64,000 bases of DNA, from assembly GCA_020698575.1 (NCBI GenBank), contig CM036251.1, forward strand, positions 37,690,288 to 37,754,287. The letters are read 5' to 3'. Within the stretch, counting starts at the first letter, position 1, and each line of letters begins with the position of its first letter. Under the pieces are notes generated by a model that was given only the letters and a program-made list of their open reading frames with translations, did no database searches and was not told the origin of the DNA. The position numbers and the translations under genes were made by a program. This stretch comes from Bostrychus sinensis (Eukaryota > Chordata > Actinopteri > Gobiiformes > Eleotridae). Shown in pieces: positions 43,892 to 55,595 of this stretch.

Positions 43892-43927
43892 ATGGCTTTT
43901 GTAGCCAGCCCTGTGAAGAGGCACAAG
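43892..43927 (+). CDS. Proposed exon 1 of the array gene, unit 2
   Basis: Identical 12 codons and donor to 35,535-35,570. This would be the first exon of gene copy 2, whose 3' end is lost at 51,256. Confidence 0.5.
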
Positions 43928-45005
43928 GTAGGTTTTTTTGGTTTGATAGGGAATATTGCTGGTAATTTTGTCTTTCTATCCTATGTGTCAAGGTATTTGT
44001 TTTGTGTATTGCACTTAGTATTTACCCACGGTTGTTTGTGTTTCTCCAGCTCTTACTGGTCGGTTTAAGGATTTACTGCCATTAAATCTAAAAATCACCA
44101 GTCAAAGTGTCATACTTCGTTCAGGGGGATATGCTAGTGTTCATATTCAGGACATAACAGCACCTGTTTAAGCATAACGTGAACATAACACTACTAGACT
44201 AGATGGAAATCTGGTTTGTGCTGACTCCTAGTGGTAAAAGTAGGCTTAGCTGGTTTGAACAGTTCACAGTGTCAAATTGTAGTAGCCTATACACAAATTA
44301 AAACTAAGTGTAGCAAAGACCACTACAGAATACAATCGTCTTGAAAAATAGGCTATTTACTAATAAACCTTTAATATTTTTATTTTATCGATGAGAGATT
44401 AAAACGTACAAAAGTAACGTTTGTTGACATTTAGCTTAATAGGCTAAGAAAATGCGTTTGATCTTTGTTATTTTCCACTCTTTATGTATTGTGTCAGATA
44501 CACCAGCACTAGTTTGTTAGTTAATAATGATAAACGCTTAGGCCTGTGTTGAGGGAACCCCACGTTATGAAGGACGTAGTAGTCATGGTAATATTAGCAG
44601 TAAACGTTCTCTTAAGTTCATTGTTCACTTGAGCGACGAACTGATCGACACAGACCACACAACTCTCCACAAAACCCTTCATTATCTGAGTGAAAACTCT
44701 TTAACTCCACCGAAAAGTCTCACATCTCCAGTTCAGCTATGCCTCCTGCTGGTTTTAGACACGAGACTCACGTGCTGGCCCTCGATATTAGGGGACTGGA
44801 TGTCCGCTATGGTAAATAAAAAAACTACTCCGATTTTGATAAATACCAGCCCAAAAACGTATTTTTTTTTTGAGGAAATTGTTGATATAATTTGTGAATT
44901 TGTTGCGGAAGATGTACAAATTGCAAAAACTGGGAAATTGTGGAAGCTAGAGTGATTTTTGGAAGTGCCAAAACCTGCTGAATTTAACATTGAAAGTATA
45001 GGGCC

Positions 45006-45064
45006 AAGATGGCGCCGAGGAAAACTTTTAAGAATTTAATGACGTCATGACTGTTGGTCACGTG
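45006..45064 (+). promoter_or_regulatory. YY1/CRE/E-box-like cluster, unit 2
   Basis: Same arrangement as in unit 1, but with the perfect palindrome TGACGTCA at 45,040-45,047 and CACGTG at 45,059-45,064. Confidence 0.38.
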
Positions 45065-45524
45065 CGCGCTGTACTATTTTGATTTGTTCTCCAGAAAAGG
45101 GTCACATGCCACACCTGTAAATATTATTAGTGTTCTCATTTGCTTCTCCTCACCTTGTCTGTTAATAAAATTCAGTGTCTCAGTGTGTAGGATTTGTCTG
45201 TTCACATTGAAGCAGAGAAAAGCTGGCCTACTGCATCGTGCATTTACACTCATTGGAGTATTGACTTTTGTTATTTTTGGCCGGTAGTTGTCTGAAGATC
45301 AGATTGCCATCTTTACTTGCATGACTTTTTGTACAGTCATGACTATACGGTTGTCAAGTGATCATAACATAAACTGGATAATATAAATTTTTCAGCGGAT
45401 TACCGATTCTTTCATCCTTACATACTATTTCTACATTTTAAGAGGATGTTGATGTGGTCTTGTGCTGATAAATCATTCAAACTGTGCTCCGGTCTTTCTG
45501 ACCAGTGCTTGTTTCTCTCCGTAG

Positions 45525-46168
45525 CTGCTCTGCCACTGCCCTGTTCAGTCCTGCAGCTGGTCGTGCACAACCTGAGGAACCGTCCTCTGAGCAGCCCCAG
45601 CATCAGCTCCATGAAGGACACCTGTCTGAGCCTGTACCACAACCTGGTCACCGGCTCCTCAGACTATCCCAGGGTCCCCTACAGAGGCTTCTTCCGCCCG
45701 ACCACCCTCTTCTCCCCCTTTGAGCTGGATGAGGAGGTCGACCTGTTCTCGATCTTCTCTGGCAGACAGCAGCGGGAGAACACCAGACCTTCTGCTGTGC
45801 TGGACCAGCCTGCCGGTCTGCTGCGGCCCACCCCGCCCTCTGCTCCTCAGACGTTCCAGATGCCCGCTCACTCTGAGGTTCTCTCTTCCCTGAGACTCAC
45901 CCGCCACTGCTGCATTCGTAGAGTGACTATAGAGGACAAGATTGTCACCAGAGTCATCTCTCCTGTGTACCAGCCTGACGGTACTAAGTTACCAAACCGC
46001 TGGAGAGTGACAGACTACCATCCTGACGGTCACATGCTGACGTCCGTCCTCTGCCGCTTTGGTAACGTTTCTTCACTGTGCCCTGAGCCGCCAAGAAAGA
46101 GGAGGCTCTCGGAGGAGGAGGACGACGACTGCACTGTTCCTCCTCAGAAGAAACGCATCAGAGTGTGA
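45525..46168 (+). CDS. Main coding exon A of the unrecognised array gene, unit 2
   Basis: Nearly identical to 37,168-37,811. It differs in the fourth-from-last block (GHMLTS for GRMLTS) and in the tail, DDDCTVPPQKKRIRV rather than DDDCTLAPQEKRIRV. That tail is the one found in copy B of unit 1. Same acceptors, same TGA, same donor (46,210). Downstream blocks are at 46,287-46,697. Confidence 0.7.
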
Positions 46169-47107
46169 GAGCGGGCACAACCACGGGAGAGAGTAACCGT
46201 ACAAATGAAGGTACATATTTTGTGTCAAACATTAGAACAAATGCTTAATGCTGACATTTGCTAACTTTTTGCTATGTGTTTTAGAGCACAGAAGAGAAAC
46301 AGTTAAACAGAGAGAGAGCGAGAGAGAGATGAGCAGAAGAGAGAAGAAAAGAACACACCTGTGTGAAAAGGTATGCTATTTCTGTCAAAGCCAAGGCAGT
46401 ATTAATAATTATCAAGTGTTAGTTACCGTCTGTTTACATTTAGAGCTTCTCCAATCAACTGCACTCTGATCCCCGGACCAGGCAGACCACACCCGTGAAG
46501 TCCTCCTTGCGCCCCGTGGATTTATCCCTGGTAATTTTGTCTCTTTCTTACGCTTCAAAGACATGATAATAGTTTTTGAAAACGTCCTAGCAGTAACGGT
46601 TGTAACATTAATTTTTGTGTATTCCAGATTGTGACTCCAGTGTTTCATTCTCAGAGTGTGCTTTGCAGTACTGTGTACATCACATCCCCGGAGGCCTGAC
46701 AGAAGTGATGGTAAATGTTTAACATTATCATTACTCGTTACTATGTAATACCTACTTCTAATGTAAAATGTAATATTAGACAAGACCGACAGAAGCAACA
46801 CGCACTGGAGTCGTTCTGGGATTTGGGAGATTTCAGAACCATGTGACGGTATGTCGTCTTTACATAAAACAGCTCCAAAAGTCACGTTGTTGTAGTTTTA
46901 TTAAATGTGTTTCTATATTGTGATTGATTCCAGGAGGCTTAACGGCTGAAGAGTGATGCTCTCTCTCACTGTGGGTGATGTCCCAGTGAGGGCCGCTCTG
47001 TGCTCCTAGCCCGAACCATGGACCCACGCTGACCCCTGCTCCTCTGGTTTATACGGTTGAACTGTTCCTTCCTGCTGACATGAACTGGGCTCTTATTTTA
47101 CATTTAT

Positions 47108-47524
47108 CGAATCGATGACCTGCTCGAAAAGATCTGCCGGGCCAGGGTTATCACCACCCTCGACCTCTGCGAGGGCTACTGGCAGGTGCCCCTGGAAGAG
47201 TCCAGCCGCCCTTACGCCGCCTTCCAGATCCCTGCTGGCCTCTTTCAGTTCACTGTGCTGCCCTTGGTCTCCATGGAGCACCCGCCACCTTCCAGAGGCT
47301 GATGGACCGTGTTCTGCACGGGTGTGAGGACTGCAGCGCTGCCTGCCTGGATGACGCGGTCATCTACAGTGACACTGGGGAGGAGCATCGACACCACCTG
47401 AAACGAGTCCTCAGCAAGATCGAACAGGCAGGACTGACACTGAATCCTGCCAAGTGTTGTCAGTGGGCCAGGGAAGAAGCAAGGTACCTGGGCTACCGGC
47501 TGGGACGAGGCGAGGTCCGACCAC
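47108..47524 (+). pseudogene. Gmr1-like RT fragment joined to exon B, unit 2
   Basis: Duplicate of 38,751-39,167 with the same CLDD box, indels and junctions. Confidence 0.9.
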
Positions 47525-48167
47525 TGCCCTGTTCAGTCCTGCAGCACAACTTGAGGAACCGTCCCGTGAGCAGCCCCGGCGTCAGCTCCATGAGGGACAC
47601 CTGTCTGAGCCTGTACCACAACCTGGTCATCGGCTCCTCAGACTATCCCAGGGTCCCCTACAGAGGCTTCTTCTTCCCGACCACCCTCTTCTCCCCCTTT
47701 GAGCTGGATGAGGAGGTCGACCTGTTCTCGATCTTCTCTGGCAGACAGCAGCGCGAGAACACCAGGCTGCAGGTCTGCTGCGGCCCACCCCGCCCTCTGC
47801 TGCTCAGACCTTCCAGATGCCCGCTCACCCCGAGTGGCTCTCTTCCCTGAGACTCACTCGCCACTGCTGCATCCGTAGAGTGACTGTAGAGGACACGATT
47901 GTCACCAGAGTCATCTCTCCTGTGTACCAGCCTGAGGGTACCAAGCTGTCAAACCGCTGGAGAGTGACAGACTACCATCCTGACTGGCACATGCTCAGGT
48001 CCGTCCTCTGCCGCTTTGGTAACGTTTCTTCACTGTGCCCTGAGCCGCCAAGAAAGAGGAGGCTCTCGGAGGGGGAGGTCGACGACTGCACTCTTGCTCC
48101 TCAGGAGAAACGCATCAGAGTGTGAGAGCGGGCACAACCACGGGAGAGAGTAACCGTACAAATGAAG
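47521..48167 (+). pseudogene. Exon B of the array gene, fused behind RT, unit 2
   Basis: Same frameshift and TGA as the unit 1 copy. The tail reads TLAPQEK, as in copy A of unit 1, and the acidic run is altered (SEGEVDDC). Confidence 0.8.
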
Positions 48168-49067
48168 GTACATATTTTGTGTCAAACATTAGAAGAAAAG
48201 CTTCCGCTTAATGCAGACATTTGCTGACTTTTTGCTGTGTGTTTAGAGCCGAGAAGAGAAACAGTTAAACAGAGAGAGCGAGCGAGAGATGAGCAGAAGA
48301 GAGAAGAAAAGAACACACCTGTGTGAAAAGGTATGTTATTTCTGTCAAAGCCAAGGCAGTATTAAGAATTATCAGGTGTTAGTTACCGTCTGTTTACATT
48401 TAGAGCTTCTCCACTCACTCTCATCCCTGGACCAGGCAGACCACACCTGTGAAGTTCTCCTTGTGCTCCATGGATCTATCCCAGGTAATTTTGTCTCTTT
48501 CTCACGCTCCTAAGACATAATATTTTTTTTTTTTAAATCCAACCAGTAAGGTTGTAGCATTAATTTTTGTGTATTCCAGATGACAGATTGTGACTCCAGT
48601 TTTCATTCTCAGAGTGTGTGCTTTGCAGTACTGTGTACATCACATTCCCGGAGGCCTGACAGAAGTGATGGTAAATGTTTAACATTATCATTACTCGTTA
48701 CTATGTAATACCTACTTCTAATGTAAAATGTAATATTAGACAAGAACGACAGAAGCAACACGCACTGGAGTCGTTCTGGGATTTGAGAGATTTCAGAACC
48801 ATGTGACGGTATGTCGTCTTTACCAAAAACGGCTTCAAAAGTCAGGTTGTTGCAGTTTTATTAAATGCGTTTCTATATTGTGGTTGATTGCAGGAGGCTG
48901 GACGGCTGACGAATGATGCTCTCTCTCACTGTGGGTAATGTCCCAGTGAGGGCCGCTCTATGCTCCTGGTCCAAATCATGGACCCACACTGACCCCTGCT
49001 CTTCTCGTTAATACGGATCAACTGTTCCTACCTGCTGACGTGAATTGGACACTTCTCTTACATTTAT

Positions 49068-49292
49068 CGAATCGATGACCTGCTGGAGAAGATGGGCGGA
49101 GCCAGGTTCCTCACCACCCTCGACCTCTGCAAGTGCTACTGCTGCTTTATTTCCACAGTGTGTCCTGAGCCGCCAAGAAAGAGGAGGCTCTCGGAAGAGG
49201 AAGACAACGACTGCATTCTTCCTCCTCAAAAGAAATGCATCAGAGTGGGAGAGCAGGCACAACCGCTGGAGAGAGTAACAGTACAAATCAAG
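49068..49292 (+). pseudogene. RT fragment plus exon C end, unit 2
   Basis: Duplicate of 40,711-40,935. One change turns KKRIRV into KKCIRV, and GGA again replaces the TGA stop. Confidence 0.8.
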
Positions 49293-49321
49293 GTACATCA
49301 TTTTGTGTCAAACATTAGAAC

Positions 49322-50066
49322 TAGGGATGCTCCGATACCACTTTTTTTCAAACCGATACGAGTATGAGTACTTCCATTTAAGTACTCGCCGATACCGAGT
49401 ACCGATACGAGTACTTATATAGGGGTTGCTTAATAGTTTATACAGTCACACTACTGTACACACTACTGTTCATCCCATACCGTGTCGTCTTTTTGCCGTC
49501 TATCCTCGCTCTGCGATGCTAAGTTATTTTTACAACAGAGTGGTTTGAACACAGCTAACCATGGCTAAAATTTGCTTTATATGGACATGTTATACCTCAT
49601 TTTAAAGCTTAGATTCTCCTCTATCCAGTCGCTAAAATCATTTTAAAGACAGATTGAGCATCTGCGCATAACCAGCGGAGATTCGCCAAGACATACAGCA
49701 GCTAACACAATTAGCAACGGTACTTCTTATGTTTTATCAGACAACTGCTTCACACTCCGCTTATATCATTTTCGGGACAGCTAGGACAACAAAAGGACAG
49801 CTGCTTAAGTTTCAGGACTCACATATGATTTGGGATGTCTGGTTAAGCAGAATGTAGACTCAGCTTTGCTTTTATCTCCATACAGTTCACTTTGAAATCC
49901 TTCCACTCAGTTCTCACTGCTCAGCTGAGAGGGGAATGTCATGTGACAGCGCTGTAAAGTGGTATCGGTTGTTGGTATCGGGCCACTTTTATGAATACGA
50001 GTACGAGTACTTGGACATGGTATCGGTACCGATACCGATATCGGTATCGGTATCGGTGCATCCCTA
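49322..50066. mobile_element. Complete 745 bp hAT MITE in unit 2
   Basis: Starts TAGGGATGCTCCGATACC and ends ..GGTATCGGTGCATCCCTA, flanked by ATTAGAAC on both sides (49,314-49,321 and 50,067-50,074). Unit 1 keeps the empty site with one ATTAGAAC at the same place. The interior near both ends is rich in GATACGAGTA and CGATACC repeats. No transposase frame. Confidence 0.96.
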
Positions 50067-50193
50067 ATTAGAACAAAAGCTTTTTCTTAATGCTGACAGT
50101 TGCTGACTTTTATTTTTTATTTTTTTGCCTTGTGTTCTAGAGCAAAGAAGTGAAGCAGTGAAACAGAGTGAGAGAGATGAACAGAATCTGGAG

Positions 50194-51256
50194 AGAAGAA
50201 GGTACCTTTTCACCTGTGTGAAAAGGTACCATATTTTACAGACTATAAGTCTGGAGTATAAGTCGCATGGGTCAAAAAATGTGTCATGAAGGGGAAAAAA
50301 ACATATATAAGTCCTATTTTATTTATTTTTTTTTTTATAAAATCCAAGACCAAGAACAGACATTTAATCTGGAAAGGCAAGTTATTCAACTACACAGTAG
50401 CACACAGAACAACAGGCTGAATAGGTGTCCGGTATGTTAACGTAACACATTAACAGTTATTCACCTACACAATAGCACACAGAACAACTGGCTGATTAGG
50501 TGTCTGGTATGTTAACGTAACACATTAACAGTTATTCACCTACACAATAGCATAAAAAACATACCTGGGAGGCTGAATAGGCTAAATTAACATTACAAGC
50601 CAGCAAGTCCAACAAGAAAGTTAAGGAAGTTCCCTGAGCTCTCAATCTTATTCTGCATCACTGAATACTAGTAACAGTAGTTGTCACAAGCCTAGAGCGC
50701 CCTCTCACAGCGGTAATGTTTACTCCTCGGTTCATGTTAAATTTGATATACAAGTCGCACCTGACTATAAGTCGCAGGACCATCGAAACTATGAAAAAAA
50801 GTGCGACTTATAGTCCGGTAAATACGGTATGTTATTCCTGTCAAAGCCAAGGCGGTATTAATAATTGTCAAGTGTTACTGACCGTCTATTTACATTTAGA
50901 GCTTCTCTACTCAACTGCACTCTGATCCCTGGATCAGGCTGACCACACCTGTGAAGTCCCCCTCTTGCTCCATGGATTCTTCCTAGGTAATTTTGCTTCC
51001 TTCTTACTCTCAAAAGACATATCGCTGGTTTTAAAAAATCCAACCAGTAACGGTTGTAACATTCATTTTTGTGTATTCCAGATTGTGACTCCAGTCTTCA
51101 TTCTCAGAGTGTGTGCTTTGCAGTACTGTGTACATCACATTCCCTGAGGCCTGACAGAAGTGATGGTAAATGTTTAACATTATCATTACTCGTTACTATG
51201 TAATACCTACTTCTAATGTAAAATGTAATATTAGACAAGAACGACAGAAGCAACAG
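50194..51256 (+). repeat. Tandem array unit 3, truncated
   Basis: Matches the start of units 1 and 2 (MITE, then exons of the C type) up to GACAGAAGCAAC, where unrelated retrovirus-like sequence begins. The array ends here in this window. Confidence 0.93.
50229..50827. mobile_element. TA-flanked MITE in array unit 3
   Basis: Third copy of the MITE at the same site, again with two internal ~80 bp repeats. The left end reads CCATATTTT, a one-base change from the other copies. Confidence 0.88.
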
Positions 51257-52202
51257 GGGGTCTGGCGCGCTTGTCGTTCCCGTTATTAGTGGGAGCTGAG
51301 GTTCGCTCCTTCCAAGATCCAAAAATCCCCCACTCCATCTTGGGAGGCAGGCCCCTGGCTCTTCCCCCATGGGTGGTACATATGAGCTATCCCCTACTGC
51401 AGATAACAATCCTTCTTCCCTAGGCATGTGATATCCAGACCGGTCCGCGGAGTCCCTGCCACCTAACATAATTTTTTCACACTGACTACGCTTGAGCAGC
51501 CCTGGACTTTTGTATTCTAACAGATCGGGGACTTTCATAACCCAGACTCCATGTTTGGTGTAATGAGGGTTACTGTACCCAGTTTTAAGGTAGCCCCATT
51601 GGGTTACTTTGCTGGCCACAAATGTTTCCAGTTCATTTTCCAGGCTCCGGGCCATCTTTTTATCCGGACAGAGTACTATGGGCACTAATTTTCTCCTCTG
51701 AACCATATTACACCCTGTGTACTGTGGCTCGTACTGCCAGTTCCAGGTCATACCCGAAATATCCTGTCCCATGAACTGTCATTACTACTCCTTCTAGGGC
51801 TTCGCGGGTCTTGCTCTCTCTTTCATCCTGGATGTGATCTAAAAGTGACAAAGGTCCTAAATAGGATTTCACCAGCTTTGCCATCTGTTGTGCCGGGGGC
51901 TCCGGCCCTACTCTTGCCAACTAACAATGATGAATCACTTCCTTAAATGGATCCCATTGCTGGTCACCTTGCCAGTGCAGGGAGCATGATGTGTCACTAT
52001 GCTCTGGCAGGGGCAAATAATCCTCCAACCGTGTCCGATGCCAATTCATTTCACGAGGCCATAAGTCACGAATGGCTCTAGCTATGCCTCTGTTATGTGC
52101 CAGATCCACATTCACCGAGTTAATTATGGCTAGTAACCTGAACCCTAATCCTGGCCAATCCACCTCCTGCAGTGTTGATCTGATCAGGAACACTCCGCCC
52201 AT
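51257..52202 (-). pseudogene. Unrecognised frames after the retrovirus-like leader (gag position)
   Basis: Three successive minus-strand frames, 51,921-52,202, 51,708-51,920 and 51,104-51,772, follow each other in different phases with short overlaps, as if one gene had acquired frameshifts or stops. Position after the primer site suggests gag, but I see no zinc knuckle, major homology region or other diagnostic motif. The last ~45 codons of the lowest frame belong to the array sequence, so that open frame is chimeric. Confidence 0.4.
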
Positions 52203-52896
52203 TTTGGCTATGTCTCCCTGTGGGGGACTGTAGTCCCTGCTAGTTGCGCCAGTCTTCGTATATCCTGGGATGTAAGCCGGTGGCTCAGACTCCTTTTCTT
52301 TGTCTTCACTTCCTCATTCGCTAACTTCTCCCTGTAGCTCATGATTTACTGAGAAGTTATCATCGTCTTCCATTGCATTTGATTTGTTACTCAACCCACA
52401 CCGCTATACTGTTTACTTCCAAGTATACCCCCCTCCCTTTAATCCCGTGTTACCCTAACTTGAATTCGGTCGTTTCACGTAGCACTCCTAATAAACGTGG
52501 CTCTCCTAACCGTGTGCCTATATAAGTGAATCCCACGCTCTTCGGAGACCACTTTCCTGACCGATAAAAAGGAACTAGGTGATGGCTGAACCACCACGAT
52601 GGCTTACCCCCATCAGTGTTTGTACTGGGCTGCAACCCCACTGAACGCTAGTCCTCCCCGCCTATAGCAGAGTTAAGAAATCCCCTTGTTCCCCAGACGC
52701 AAGTGGAGCTCGCCTGTTCTCCGCAGCTAAGCGACCTTACGCACTGGGTGCCTGTAGAGTAGTGAATTGGAGGGTGGCCACTCCTCTTCTCCACTACCCT
52801 CGAGTTTTAACGGTTAATTAAGGTCCACAGGGTACCTCACCCGGGTTTAGATCCTATGACCTGAACAATTGACGTTTCTATTAGTCAATTCTCCAG

Positions 52897-52912
52897 GTCC
52901 CTGTTCGGGCCA
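52897..52912 (-). promoter_or_regulatory. Lysine-tRNA-like primer binding site
   Basis: The plus strand GTCCCTGTTCGGGCCA equals the 3' end of tRNA-Lys3 (..GGGCGCCA) with two bases (GC) missing. A retrovirus-type LTR, read on the minus strand, lies just before it. Confidence 0.5.
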
Positions 52913-53850
52913 CTCAAATAACCTTATCTAAAACCCTTTACCACACAGGGCTGGATGACCTTCCAGCTATGAAAAGTGCAAAAAGGAGAGAAGACTTACC
53001 TTGCTGAAGCGAAGAACGTTGAGTTGATTATCAGATTAACTATTTAACGCTCAGAAGGACTTTCTCAAGGAGGCAAAGAATGTAATGCAATCAGTAAATG
53101 TCTTTTTTAGGGTGTTTATTTGCTTTCGTCATCAGAGCACGAGTCCGTGATTATAACTTTGACTGGTACATGAAAGCAGTCCTCTATGCAAATCTCTGGG
53201 CCTAGTTCAGGATCAGGCAGCTTGAGTGATCTCGACAGGCAACCACTGCACGCGGAACAGCCACCAAGTCGGCCAAACAACACGCAGCAGACACTGATTA
53301 CCCACACTCACTCCCTCAGAAATAGAAGCCGACACTGAGATTGACTTAGATTCTGGATCCTGGACCCAAGAGCCTTGAATAGCATACAAAAGGACCAAGA
53401 GTCATGCCCAAACAAAAGCAGAGAATCATGCTACGGCAGACCAACTAGGTAAAACAGTATTCAGTAAATGAAAAACAGCATCGCCCCTCAGTAGAGAAAA
53501 GTCTACCCCAGCTCTCAAAATGGCACAGCTTATATACAGTTCAAGGGATATGACATCACTTCCAGGGACTTCTCACTAAGTCCTCACATGAACTTCATGA
53601 ACTTACTGGAAATTCCCCTACTGGGACTTTCCACTAACCTTATCTGCACTTCCTCTATTTCCTGTGCAGCTGTGCAGACTTCCTCTTACAGTCTCTTCAC
53701 TTTAACTTTTTACCCGGCCATAGGCCACAATGGTATTTGACCTATACTTAAAATAATTTGTCTTTAACTTTTAACATACATTTTAGTAAGCAAATATCAC
53801 ATAATATCACATAATAGGTATAACATTACATCCCAAAAGCATTAATGTAA
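52913..53850 (-). repeat. LTR and leader of the retrovirus-like element
   Basis: The minus strand shows TATATAAGC (about 53,529-53,537), then ~415 bp later AATAAA (53,115-53,120), then GCAAG|GTAAGT (about 53,000), a possible splice donor, and then the primer site. The ends of the LTR proper cannot be fixed because no second copy is present. Confidence 0.45.
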
Positions 53851-54074
53851 AATAAGTAAAATAAGGGATATTAAAACTGATTACATATCATGATTAAATG
53901 AGTAACATAATAAAACATAAAACATAGTAATAATAATAAGCATTCATAGCAGTTTAGCTTTAGCAAATTAATTCCTTAAGCAATTCAACTTTTACTTAAA
54001 CATATTATAAGCACTGTGTGACGTCACATTCACGCACCCTCAGGCAGCCTCTGCTGGTGGATAGCCGGATCCTT
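53851..54074. other. AT-rich spacer
   Basis: No recognisable feature. Confidence 0.3.
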
Positions 54075-55595
54075 CAATAGCAATATAACCTGAAAGTGCT
54101 TTATCTGGACAAATGAGATCAAATACATTGGACATACATTCACAGAAAGTGGATTGAAACCAGATGAGGAACAATGTGTCTTGCCAAGTTCATACCAAAC
54201 CATCATCAGACATCAGTGCACCTTTAAGAAAGCTGCTTGAAGGAGATGTAGAGTGACACTGGGAAGAAGCTCAGGAAAGGAGTTTTGAACATCTCAAACA
54301 GCCTGTCACAATGCTCCAACTCTAAAGTTTTATGATGTTAACAAACTCTCTCATTGATGCAAGCTCACAAGGCATCGGAGCAGTCATACTAGAGGATGGT
54401 GTAGCATATGGGTTCCCAGCACTGACTGACTGTCAGCAAAGGTATACGCTCAGATTGAAAAAGAGCTACCTGCTATTGTCTATGGCTGTGAGAAATTTTA
54501 TCAGTATGTGTATGGAAAGGACATTCAGGTTGAAAGCATTTTTAAAAAATCTCTGCACCAAGCCCCCATGAGATTAAAGAGAATGCTCCTGAGGCTCCAA
54601 AGATGCAGTCTGAGAGTGACCTAAAAGCCTGGCAAGGAACTTCATATTGCAGATACCTTGAGTCGAGATTTCTCAGAGAAAGAAAAGAGGATTTGCTAGA
54701 GAAGAAGCTAGAGGTTAACATGGTAACACCTCAACTATCCATGTCAGAGAAAAAGCCACTGCAGAGGATGCTAAACTGGAGCTGTTGAAAGAGGTAACTC
54801 AGAGAGGATGGCCAAATGAACAACATGCTGTTTCAAAAGTCATCCAGCCCTATTGGACATTTAGTAATGAGATAACATACACATTTGGGCTGATGTTCAA
54901 AGCAGCAAAGTTTATTGTTCCACATCAGCTGAAAGAAGGAAGAAAAAAAAATCCATAAATCAAGCATGTATCAACTACGCAAGTATGGATTTTTTTTTCT
55001 CTTCACTCATCCCAGCTCATATAGATGGTTAAGTGCAGAGAAAGAGCCAGAGACATTATATATTGGCCAAACAGGACTTCACATATCAACAAGACAACAT
55101 CACAGTGTACAGTCTGTAATGAGAATAGAAACAGCAATCCAAAGGAGTCACTACTTTCACACCTAGTCCCAAACAGAAAGTAGGTACTGATATGTTTCAC
55201 AACACAGGATCAGAGTTTCTTCTGTGTGGACTATTTTTCCAAGTTAATAATGAAACTGAAAGATACCACCAACAGTGATATCATAGTCGCTATGAAATCA
55301 ATGTTTGACTGGCATGGCTTACCTGATGTGGCAATCTAAGATAATGGTCCTCATTATGCCTGTACTGAGTTGAAAGTGTTTGCAGAAAGTTGGGAATTCA
55401 GACACATTACATCTAGTCCTACACATGCCCAGTTCAATGGACAAACAGAAACAAAGATACAGACTACAAACAAAAGGTGACCCCTTCATTTCAATATTGG
55501 AGAACTGTAATGCATCTCTGGAAAATTTAGGATTATACCCAGTGCAGTTGGTCATGGGACAAAGGTTTAACTGAAAGTTGCCAACATCCAATTCC
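54075..55595 (+). pseudogene. Ty3/gypsy pol fragment (RT end, RNase H, integrase), first part
   Basis: The RT end is seen as KYIGHTFTESGLKPDEE (about 54,113-54,163). RNase H follows with the LIDASSQGIGAVILEDG block (from 54,343), and after a frameshift the tether region to about 54,790. Integrase pieces contain QTGLHISTRQHH-like text and the catalytic D-N-G-P..(about 55,340) and QFNGQTETK region (about 55,430), in shifted frames. The order RT, RNase H, integrase is the classic gypsy one. Several stops and shifts make it inactive. It continues after the LINE insertion at 61,491. Confidence 0.8.

Larger units (their letters stand above)
41086..50193 (+). repeat. Tandem array unit 2 (~9.1 kb with a hAT insertion)
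   Basis: Same order as unit 1. It differs by one missing ~75-80 bp internal repeat in the MITE, a 745 bp hAT MITE plus 8 bp duplication near its end, and scattered single-base changes. Confidence 0.95.
51257..53850 (-). mobile_element. Retrovirus-like element 5' portion, minus strand
   Basis: Reading the minus strand: a TATA box at about 53,537, a polyadenylation signal at 53,120, a lysine-tRNA-like primer site at 52,912, a ~700 bp leader, then frames from 52,202 down to 51,257. It stops at the junction with the array and has no pol, env or second LTR in the window. The upstream limit of the LTR is uncertain. Confidence 0.55.

Noticed and set aside
32662..50193. Assembly duplication of one locus
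   Set aside because: The units differ by a hAT insertion with its own target duplication, a MITE length change and scattered substitutions. A collapsed or expanded unit count still cannot be excluded without read depth.
51104..51772. 222-codon minus-strand frame as one gene
   Set aside because: It crosses the junction at 51,256. Its last ~45 codons are array sequence, so the frame length is fortuitous.
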